NCBI GenBank assembly: GCA_903823545.1
Contig: CAIJTL010001126.1
Location: forward strand, 1 to 5,100
Reading direction: 5' to 3'
Length of the DNA: 5,100 nt
DNA from: an uncultured Planctomycetaceae bacterium
GTDB lineage: Bacteria; Planctomycetota; Planctomycetia; Planctomycetales; Planctomycetaceae
Below the pieces are notes generated by a model. That model had not been told where the DNA came from. It made no database searches and saw nothing but the letters and a program-made list of their open reading frames with translations. The translations under genes and the position numbers were made by a program. This document shows positions 1 to 5,100 of this stretch, piece by piece (position 1 is the first letter of the stretch; each line of letters starts with the position of its first letter).

Positions 1-506
1 CCAAAGAGGAAAAGCCAAAGAACGACGACAAGGCTGACAAGAAGCCATCCAAGGACAACGCCGCCGATGCCAAACCGGCTGAGACGAAGGAAGAACCAAA
101 GCGAGACCTGAAGGCGGAATACTTCGATGCACTCAAGCGATATGACGCCGAGAAAGGTCGATACAACACCGAAGTCAAACTTCGCGAATCCAAGATCGAG
201 ACCGGAAATCAAAAGGTCAAAGAACTCAACGACCGCTTCGCCGACTGGTACTACGTGATTTCCAATGACAGCTTCGACAAACTCCGCCTCAATCGAGCCA
301 GCTTGATCAAGCTCAAAGAAAAGACCTTGGAGAATACTTCGGACGCTAAAGAAGAAAACAAGGACGACGCCAAGCCAAGCGAACCGAAGAAGAGCGAAGA
401 ACCTAAAGAAGAGGCGAAGAAAGAAGACGCCAAGCCCGAGGCAGAGAAGAAAGAGGGCGAAACGGAGAAGAAGGCCGACTCCGAGAAATCAGACGATTCC
501 AAATAG
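1..506 (+). CDS. C-terminal part of a lysine/glutamate-rich protein, probably DUF4340 domain-containing (5' end outside window)
   Basis: The frame is open from the left edge to TAG at 504-506, giving 167 visible residues; the start lies upstream. Residues 1-40 are a low-complexity stretch of K, D, E, A and P. Residues 40-78 look helical and charged, perhaps a short coiled coil. Residues 79-102 form the only compact, hydrophobic block, beginning FADWYYVIS and ending RASLI. The last 60 residues are again almost entirely K/E/D/A/P and probably disordered. The FADWYYVIS block followed by an R-x-x-L helix resembles the C-terminus of planctomycete DUF4340 proteins as I remember them. Those are usually membrane-anchored and encoded next to Gldg-type ABC transporter components, but neither the anchor nor such neighbours are in view. 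The biochemical role is unknown. The reading frame is certain; the family name is moderate. Confidence 0.6.
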   Translation, partial: KEEKPKNDDKADKKPSKDNAADAKPAETKEEPKRDLKAEYFDALKRYDAEKGRYNTEVKLRESKIETGNQKVKELNDRFADWYYVISNDSFDKLRLNRASLIKLKEKTLENTSDAKEENKDDAKPSEPKKSEEPKEEAKKEDAKPEAEKKEGETEKKADSEKSDDSK

Positions 507-534
507 TTCGAGAATAAACTCCAACTTCCCAAAG

Positions 535-569
535 AGGCCCGGCTTTTCCAGAAACGTCGGGCCTTTTTT
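535..569 (+). terminator. Rho-independent terminator after the DUF4340-like gene
   Basis: The stem AGGCCCG (535-541) pairs with CGGGCCT (558-564). G542-T557 and C543-G556 can extend it, and TTT (545-547) with AAA (552-554) can add an upper stem. Six T residues follow at 564-569. It lies 28 bases after the stop of the + strand gene, where an intrinsic terminator is expected. The last T is also the final base of the stop codon of the converging minus-strand gene. On the minus strand the hairpin is followed only by a short UCUUU, so termination in that direction would be weaker. Confidence 0.88.
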
Positions 570-1315
570 CATTCGTGGTTTTCGACAAATAGTTCGCGAT
601 AAAGAGACCCGTTGTGTAACGCTGTCGCAACCAACACTCCGTCAATCTCGCGTGAACGCAATAAATCCAAATCGTCGGGACCACGTACTCCACCACCGGT
701 GATTAATGTTATCTGCGGTAAAAGTCGCCGAATCTCATCACAAAGATCGAGTGTGCTGGGACCGCGCTGCTCACCAACGCTGACAAGATCAAGCACGATC
801 ATCTGCGTAACTCCCGCTTGGATCGCAGATCGAGCGATCCCAATCGTTGAATCATCCGGCCAATCAGCCATTGATGCAGTCATCGGACAACCAGCTTTAA
901 GGTCGAGACTGAATACGACCCGCTCGGTACCCAACTCTCTGATAAGCGTGCTTAAGAACATTGGTCCTGAGGTCGACTCCAATCCCGCGATGATCTTTGC
1001 TGCCCCGGCATCTAGGAGTTTTGCGGCCTCACCGAGAGAGCGAACTCCCGCATCGATCCATATTTCAAAGCCGACTGAACAGAGCTCATGAAGGGTCTGC
1101 AAGTTAGGCTCACGTCGCACGATTCCATCTAAATCAGCGACGTACAAAGTTGTCATGCCGAGCTTCTCTCGAAAGGCAATTGCAACATCCAAGGGCTTCG
1201 CGGATTGCACCAGAACGCTTTCGATCGGCCGATATTCATCACGTCGACCACCAACGCCCCGAACAACAACGCCATTCAAAATGTCGATCACGGGAATGAT
1301 TTGCAGTGAATTCAT
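569..1315 (-). CDS. HisA/HisF-related TIM-barrel protein (hisAF_rel / COG1411 type), not canonical HisA
   Basis: A 248-residue (beta/alpha)8 protein of about HisA length. The strand-1 motif IPVIDILNG places an Asp at residue 11, the position of the first catalytic Asp of HisA. VVFSLDLKAG puts D138 at the second. Phosphate-binding loops are visible as GGGVR (207-211) and DGVLVATALHNG (225-236). Several signatures differ from true HisA. RGVGGRRDEYRPI (19-31) replaces the usual R-L-x-x-G region, YVADLDGI (58-65) the usual VDLDGA, and IDAGVR (87-92) the usual GGIR. LDLVSVGEQRGP (175-186) replaces the strand-6 T-DG motif. These match, from memory, the HisA-related family best known from methanogens and H4MPT-using bacteria. 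The substrate is not established; a phosphorylated sugar or aminosugar is likely. ATG at 1315 starts at the family N-terminus; no clear Shine-Dalgarno site precedes it. No histidine biosynthesis gene is adjacent. Confidence 0.85.
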   Translation of the reverse strand: MNSLQIIPVIDILNGVVVRGVGGRRDEYRPIESVLVQSAKPLDVAIAFREKLGMTTLYVADLDGIVRREPNLQTLHELCSVGFEIWIDAGVRSLGEAAKLLDAGAAKIIAGLESTSGPMFLSTLIRELGTERVVFSLDLKAGCPMTASMADWPDDSTIGIARSAIQAGVTQMIVLDLVSVGEQRGPSTLDLCDEIRRLLPQITLITGGGVRGPDDLDLLRSREIDGVLVATALHNGSLYRELFVENHE

Positions 1316-1331
1316 GGGTTGAAAACTCAGT

Positions 1332-1361
1332 TTGCCTCGTTACGTGAAGCAGGACTATAGT
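1332..1361 (+). promoter_or_regulatory. Putative sigma-70-type promoter for the small gene at 1440
   Basis: TTGCCT (1332-1337, 4 of 6 match to TTGACA) is followed after 18 bases by TATAGT (1356-1361, 5 of 6 match to TATAAT). Transcription would begin near 1368 and give a leader of about 70 bases before ATG 1440. The -10 lies inside the perfect 8-bp palindrome ACTATAGT (1354-1361), so a second TATAGT exists on the minus strand, facing the HisA-like gene. This is a match by eye only. Confidence 0.45.
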
Positions 1362-1390
1362 CCGCCTCCCTTCGCGACCGAAGCGGTCAA
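1354..1390 (-). promoter_or_regulatory. Possible minus-strand promoter for the HisA-like gene sharing the palindromic -10
   Basis: Read on the minus strand, 1359-1354 is TATAGT, which would start transcription near 1347 and leave about 30 bases of leader before the ATG at 1315. No good -35 lies at 17-18 bases. TTGACC occurs at 1390-1385 but the spacer is 25 bases, too long for normal use. If active, this promoter would depend mainly on the -10 element. Confidence 0.25.
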
Positions 1391-1439
1391 CGACTTCGCC
1401 CCAAAGCCACTTCACGCCTCGTTTGTTCGGAGCATCCCC

Positions 1440-1649
1440 ATGCCGAATGCCCCTCACGATCCCGGCCAATCGCCCGATGACCAACCGATGGTCGAAATGC
1501 TTCTTAACGTGGGAGATTCCGTGCGTATTGGAGACCAGGTCCTGCGTCTGATGGACATTGATGGTGAATACTCGATGCTGCGAGTCGACCTCGCAAACGA
1601 CGAGCAAAACGCATTTGAGAGTTCCGGGTGGGCTGAGTTGCCTCGGTAG
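1440..1649 (+). CDS. Small hypothetical protein with CsrA-like sequence pattern
   Basis: A 69-residue protein, TAG at 1647-1649. ATG 1440 is preferred because GGAG (1429-1432) sits 7 bases upstream. The frame extends in-frame to TTG 1332, but that start would overlap the putative promoter. ATG 1488 is a later alternative without a visible ribosome site. Residues 1-16 are polar and P/D-rich. Residues 17-52 form an alternating hydrophobic beta pattern, with VGDSVRIGDQV (24-34), DIDGE (39-43) and MLRVDLA (46-52). This lines up with CsrA, in which VGE-x-x-x-IGD-x-V is followed by a strand pair around a G and then an L/I-x-V-x-A-P strand, with a one-residue gap. The RNA-contacting arginines of CsrA (R6 and the R of HREEI) are not conserved here. 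It may be a divergent CsrA-fold protein or an unrelated small beta protein. It precedes the radical SAM gene on the same strand by 113 bases and could be co-transcribed with it. Confidence 0.6.
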   Translation: MPNAPHDPGQSPDDQPMVEMLLNVGDSVRIGDQVLRLMDIDGEYSMLRVDLANDEQNAFESSGWAELPR

Positions 1650-1692
1650 CCACTGTGTCGAGTGTCAAAGAAACCAAGCCCGCTGAGCAGCC

Positions 1693-1703
1693 TGAAGACT
1701 TCA
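1693..1703. repeat. Short perfect inverted repeat in the gap before the radical SAM gene
   Basis: TGAAG-A-CTTCA is an 11-base perfect palindrome around a central A, in the 113-base gap between the small gene and the radical SAM gene. It could be an operator half-site pair, but it is too short as a hairpin to be a terminator and has no T tract. A palindrome of this size is also expected by chance. Nothing else is evident in the gap. Confidence 0.2.
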
Positions 1704-1762
1704 AGTGATGTCGTGCTCACGGAGACAATCGCCATCGGCACTGATTCGTTAGAGTGTTGCTC

Positions 1763-3310
1763 ATGCAAACGCCTGATATTCTGCTGACGACGTTGAACGC
1801 CAAGTATCCGCATTGCGCCTTTGGGTTGCGGTATCTGATGGCCAATTTGGGCGAACTTCGAGAGAGGGCAGCATTGATTGAATTCACAATCAATGATCTC
1901 ACGCTCGAAGTTCTCGATGCCATCCTCGCTGTTTCACCAAAGATCGTTGGCATCGGGGTCTACATCTGGAACATTGACCAAACCACCCGATTAATCGCCG
2001 ATTTGAAGCGACTCCGACCTGACATCATCGTTGTGCTCGGCGGCCCAGAGGTGAGCTTTGAATACGACGAGCAACCGATCGTCGAGCTTGCCGATTACGT
2101 CATCACGGGCGAAGGGGATTTGGCATTCGCTCAACTTTGTCGCGAGTTGCTCGCGGGGATCCGACCGGAAACAAAAATCATCGTGCCGGAAATCCCGAAG
2201 CTGGATGATTTGGTCTTGCCGTATGACCTGTATTCGGATCACGACATCGCTCATCGAGTGATCTATGTCGAAGCCTCGCGAGGTTGTCCCTTCACCTGCG
2301 AATTCTGTCTGTCGGCGCTCGACATCCCGGTTCGTCAGTTTCCGCTCGAACCTTTCTTGAACGCGATGCAGTCGTTGCTGGATCGCGGCTGTCGCGTCTT
2401 TAAGTTTGTGGACCGAACTTTCAATCTAAATCCGCGCGTCAGCCGTTCGATCTTGCAGTTCTTTTTGGAGCGAATGCAGCCGGACCTGTTTCTCCACTTT
2501 GAAATGATTCCTGATCGGCTTCCTGACGCATTGCGTGAGTTGATCGTGCAGTTCCCTGCTGGCGTATTGCAGTTTGAAGTCGGCGTGCAGACCTTCAGCG
2601 ATCATGTCGCCGAACTCATTAGCCGACGGCAAGATAATGCGCAGCTTGCAGCGAACTTTCAGTTTCTTCGCGAGCAAACCGGAGTTCATATTCACGCCGA
2701 TCTTATTGCAGGGCTGCCCGGTGAACCGCTCGAAAGTTTCGCAGACGGGTTCGATCGCCTTATCGCTTTGCAGCCGCAAGAGATTCAAGTCGGCATTCTT
2801 AAGCGGCTACGTGGCACGCCAATCATCCGGCATGACGCGACTGAGAAGATGGTTTACAGCCCACATGCGCCCTACGAAGTTCTCTCCACGGGCGCGATGA
2901 CCGCTGAAACGCTCGGTCGAGTTCGCCGGTTTGCTCGAGTCTGGGACTTGCTCGGCAATAGCGGCAATTTTGTCGAATCGTTACCGCTTTTGTGGCGCGA
3001 TGATTCTCCGTTTTGGTCGCTCTGGAAACTCAGTACGTGGTTGCACGAACGCCTTGGTCGGTTTGCAGGGATTCCGTTAGCGAAACTTGCGGAGTTGCTG
3101 TTCGAGTATCTGACGAGCGAATGCAATCGGACGCCTGAGCCAACCGCTAAGTTGCTGCTCGCCGACTACCAACGCGGCGGACGGAGCGACCTGCCTCAGT
3201 TCTTCAAACTGGTTCTCGCCCCCGATGACAGTCAACCACGGCGAAAAGAGGCAACCACGACGCACCGAATGCAACGTCAGTCCCGCCACGTCACGAACAG
3301 CTCGGAGTAA
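1763..3310 (+). CDS. B12-binding-domain radical SAM protein with DUF4080-like C-terminus
   Basis: 515 residues from ATG 1763; GTG 1754 or TTG 1757 would add two or three residues. GAG at 1752-1754 suits the ATG, and family members start just before an [10 protein letters not shown] motif, as here. Residues 5-140 form the Rossmann-like cobalamin-binding-type domain, with LGGPEV (92-97) and TGEGD (115-119). The radical SAM core follows. [10 protein letters not shown] holds the CxxxCxxC cluster ligands C175, C179 and C182, which bind the [4Fe-4S] cluster that cleaves S-adenosylmethionine. Further core strands are FKFVDRTF (213-220), LQFEVGVQT (269-277) and DLIAGLPGE (313-321). [10 protein letters not shown] (344-353) and PYEVLST (370-376) lead into the C-terminal DUF4080-like region, to about 487. 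The last 28 residues are basic, T/S/R-rich and look unconserved. The DxHxxG motif of base-off B12 binding is absent. The substrate is unknown for this family as far as I know; family assignment is firm. Confidence 0.9.
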   Translation: MQTPDILLTTLNAKYPHCAFGLRYLMANLGELRERAALIEFTINDLTLEVLDAILAVSPKIVGIGVYIWNIDQTTRLIADLKRLRPDIIVVLGGPEVSFEYDEQPIVELADYVITGEGDLAFAQLCRELLAGIRPETKIIVPEIPKLDDLVLPYDLYSDHDIAHRVIYVEASRGCPFTCEFCLSALDIPVRQFPLEPFLNAMQSLLDRGCRVFKFVDRTFNLNPRVSRSILQFFLERMQPDLFLHFEMIPDRLPDALRELIVQFPAGVLQFEVGVQTFSDHVAELISRRQDNAQLAANFQFLREQTGVHIHADLIAGLPGEPLESFADGFDRLIALQPQEIQVGILKRLRGTPIIRHDATEKMVYSPHAPYEVLSTGAMTAETLGRVRRFARVWDLLGNSGNFVESLPLLWRDDSPFWSLWKLSTWLHERLGRFAGIPLAKLAELLFEYLTSECNRTPEPTAKLLLADYQRGGRSDLPQFFKLVLAPDDSQPRRKEATTTHRMQRQSRHVTNSSE

Positions 3311-3341
3311 TCACCCTCACTCTTTGAGAATTGGGGATCTC

Positions 3342-4835
3342 TCAGTACTGGCGGCGTTGTCGAGAGGAAGGGATGTTGAGCTTCTTGCGATACTTCGTCA
3401 CCGTGCGGCGGGCGAGCGTGTATCCGAGCTTTTTCATCTCCTCGACGAGCGCGTCATCGCTGAGTGGGTCGTCTTTGTTTTCTTTGTCGATGACCTCTTG
3501 CAGCTTGATGCGGATCACTGACCATGCAACGTCTTCTTCGCCGTCTTCCGTTTTGGTTCCGCCACCGAAGAATCGTTTGAGCGGGAAAAGACCGCGCGGA
3601 GTTTGAATCCACTTGTCATCGACGGCTCGCGAAACGGTCGTCACGTGGACGCCAACGACATCGGCGATTTGCTGCATTTTCAGCGGAATGATGTGTTCCG
3701 GGCCCTTATCAAGAAACGACGTCTGCCGATCGACGATGGCTTGCGCAACTCGTTTCAGAGTGTTGTGTCGCTGCTCGATTGACTCGATAAGCCACTTGGC
3801 CGATTCGATTTTTCGTTTGATGAATTCTTTGGTTGTCGGGTCGCATCCGTTGCGAAGCATTTCGATGTAACGCTTGCTAATCCGCAATTGTGGAATCCGC
3901 TCGTTGTGCATCTTCACGACATAGGTGCCGTGATCGTCTTGTTCCAGATAAACGTCCGGTGTCACCGTTTGAATATGGACTTGTCGGAAGCGGCGACCGG
4001 GCAATGGATCGAGCTTTTTCAGCTCTTCGAGTCCGAGCTTGATCGTTTCAATCGAGTAGCCGGTCTTGCGTTCAATGACAGGCAATCGGTTTTGACCGAG
4101 GTCATCCAGGTGCGCCGAGATGAGCGTGTAGACGATGTCACGCAGCGGCATGTCGTCAGTCACTTGCAGCAGCAGACACTCACGCAGATCGCGAGCACCG
4201 ACACCCGAGGGATCAAGCTTCTGTATCAGTTGAAGGACTTTGTAAGCCTCATCGTTCGTGATACGCGGACCGAACACGGCAGCGATTTCCGCGAGCGAAC
4301 TTTGCAGCCGACCATTTTCGTCGAGGTTGTCGATGATGTACTCACCGAACTCGCGCCACGCGGCGGGGATGTCGTAAAAATGGAATTGGCCGATCAAGTA
4401 CTCTCGCAGCGTTTGCTCGTCTTGCTGGATATTCGCCATCTGATCTTGATGACGCTCGTCATCTTCAGACATCCGACCTGACGAACCGCGATGCTCCCAC
4501 GAGAAGCTGTCGTCGTTCCAGTTTTCGTGCATTTCGACGAGGCGTTCAAAATCCGCTTCGTTGTTACTGTTGTCTTCGACCTTCAGTTCACGAGCCTCAA
4601 CAGGTGTCTCTGTTGCGGCTTCTTTCGCACGGGTCATTTCTATTTCGCGCTCGGTATCTGTCGAAGACTCCTGAGTGACGGATGCGAGCAGCGTCGGGTT
4701 TTCTTGAAGCTCTTGGTCAATTCGCTCCTGCAACTCCATAAACGGAAGTTGCAGAATCTCCATCGACTGGATCATCCGCGGCGCCAGCTTCATCTGCTGG
4801 CTCATCCGCATGTGTTGTGAGAAGTTCATGTGCAT
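3342..4835 (-). CDS. rpoN: RNA polymerase sigma-54 factor RpoN
   Basis: 497 residues from ATG 4835 (ATG 4829 is equally plausible), close to the usual 470-500; the stop is at 3342-3344. Sigma-54 directs core RNA polymerase to -24/-12 promoters and needs an AAA+ enhancer-binding protein to open DNA. Region I is a textbook activator-contact helix pair at residues 13-47 (MKLAPRMIQSMEILQLP, then LQERI and QELQENP). Residues 48-129 form the acidic, variable Region II. The core-binding domain follows at about 140-310, containing LDPSGVGARDLRECLL and later LDPLPGR. A helix-turn-helix lies near 388-409 (QQIADVVGVHVTTVSRAV). The RpoN box, ARRTVTKYRK, is at 475-484 and contacts the -24 element. An in-frame TTG at 4883 would add 16 residues that do not resemble the family N-terminus. 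The gene follows recR on the same strand with a 64-base gap and no terminator, so the two are probably co-transcribed. Confidence 0.97.
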   Translation of the reverse strand: MHMNFSQHMRMSQQMKLAPRMIQSMEILQLPFMELQERIDQELQENPTLLASVTQESSTDTEREIEMTRAKEAATETPVEARELKVEDNSNNEADFERLVEMHENWNDDSFSWEHRGSSGRMSEDDERHQDQMANIQQDEQTLREYLIGQFHFYDIPAAWREFGEYIIDNLDENGRLQSSLAEIAAVFGPRITNDEAYKVLQLIQKLDPSGVGARDLRECLLLQVTDDMPLRDIVYTLISAHLDDLGQNRLPVIERKTGYSIETIKLGLEELKKLDPLPGRRFRQVHIQTVTPDVYLEQDDHGTYVVKMHNERIPQLRISKRYIEMLRNGCDPTTKEFIKRKIESAKWLIESIEQRHNTLKRVAQAIVDRQTSFLDKGPEHIIPLKMQQIADVVGVHVTTVSRAVDDKWIQTPRGLFPLKRFFGGGTKTEDGEEDVAWSVIRIKLQEVIDKENKDDPLSDDALVEEMKKLGYTLARRTVTKYRKKLNIPSSRQRRQY

Positions 4836-4899
4836 GACGAAGACGATTCCGGTTGAATTCAGATCTCCAATTTGAAAGTTCAAATTCCAGAGATTTCTC

Positions 4900-5100
4900 T
4901 CAAAAACTTTGCCGACCGCGCATCGCGTCGGCCAACATTTCTTTATTGGCGAACTCTAGCACACTCCCGGTGGCGATCCCGCGAGCTAATCGCGTGATCT
5001 TCACCGGATCGTTGGCCAGAACGTTGCTAATAAACAACGCGGTGCCATCACCCTCAAGAGTCGGATTTGTGGCCATGACCAATTCGGTCACACCATCGCG
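4900..5100 (-). CDS. recR: Recombination mediator protein RecR, C-terminal part (5' end outside window)
   Basis: 66 residues are visible, running from the right edge to TGA at 4902-4900. RecR works with RecF and RecO to load RecA onto gapped single-stranded DNA. The visible part is the end of the Toprim domain and the C-terminal segment. [16 protein letters not shown] corresponds to the family's ATNPT-x-EG-E-ATA stretch, and [18 protein letters not shown] corresponds to the RIA-x-G-x-x-x-G-x-x-LE-x-x-D region. The final RGRQ resembles the GR ending of RecR proteins. The zinc-finger and HhH parts lie beyond the window. The start codon is not visible: GTG at 5091 is internal, because the frame stays open to the edge (RDG precedes it). 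rpoN follows immediately. Confidence 0.95.
   Translation of the reverse strand, partial: RDGVTELVMATNPTLEGDGTALFISNVLANDPVKITRLARGIATGSVLEFANKEMLADAMRGRQSF

Noticed and set aside
380..506. Apparent tandem repeats of GAAGAAG/AAGAAAG type
   Set aside because: They reflect codons for a lysine/glutamate-rich protein tail; no fixed repeat unit or spacing is kept, so this is neither a CRISPR array nor a structured DNA repeat.
612..1091. A 159-codon open frame on the + strand inside the HisA-like gene
   Set aside because: It is antisense to a gene with clear TIM-barrel motifs, and its product is S/P/R-rich without family features.
1332..1439. In-frame upstream extension of the small gene to TTG 1332
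   Set aside because: It would overlap a plausible -35/-10 pair and has no ribosome-binding site, whereas ATG 1440 has GGAG at 7 bases.
1625..1645. A GG...GC pattern (TGGGCTGAGTTGCC) that could suggest a sigma-54 promoter before the radical SAM gene
   Set aside because: The distance between GG and GC is too short for the -24/-12 spacing, and the CAC of the -24 element is absent.
3888..4481. A 197-codon open frame on the + strand inside rpoN
   Set aside because: It is wholly antisense to an unmistakable rpoN reading frame, and its translation shows no recognisable domain; it is a by-product of rpoN codon use.
4836..4883. Sixteen-residue N-terminal extension of RpoN from TTG 4883
   Set aside because: The added residues do not resemble sigma-54 N-termini, and the family normally begins just before the FSQ-x-x-R-x-SQQM segment encoded downstream of ATG 4835/4829.
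1..5100. Search for tRNA or rRNA genes, insertion sequences, phage genes, CRISPR arrays or defence genes
   Set aside because: Nothing in the intergenic stretches is long enough or has the right motifs; genes fill nearly the whole window and none encodes a transposase, integrase or defence-type domain.

Overview
The window looks like part of a planctomycete chromosome. It has moderate GC, few clear Shine-Dalgarno sites, and a lysine/glutamate-rich protein of a type I associate with planctomycete DUF4340 proteins. It also has a HisA-like protein of the methanogen type and a recR-rpoN pair. This assignment rests on recognising protein families, not on a database search; no rRNA or other species marker is present.

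Layout, left to right. Positions 1-506 (+) hold the 3' end of a highly charged protein, probably DUF4340, followed by a strong intrinsic terminator at 535-569. Converging on it is a HisA/HisF-related TIM-barrel gene (569-1315, -). A divergent intergenic region (1316-1439) carries a palindromic ACTATAGT that can act as a -10 element in both directions. To its right are a small gene (1440-1649, +) whose product resembles a degenerate CsrA, and a B12-binding-type radical SAM protein with a DUF4080-like C-terminus (1763-3310, +). After a 31-base convergent gap come rpoN (sigma-54, 3342-4835, -) and the 3' end of recR (4900-5100, -), which run in the same direction and probably form one operon.

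Functionally this is mostly chromosomal housekeeping and conserved-hypothetical content: a recombination mediator and an alternative sigma factor on the right, and two enzymes of unknown substrate plus a small putative regulator in the middle. I see no mobile element, CRISPR array, tRNA or rRNA gene, phage gene or defence system. The points most worth following are the small CsrA-like protein, the uncharacterised HisA-like and radical SAM enzymes, and the symmetric promoter.
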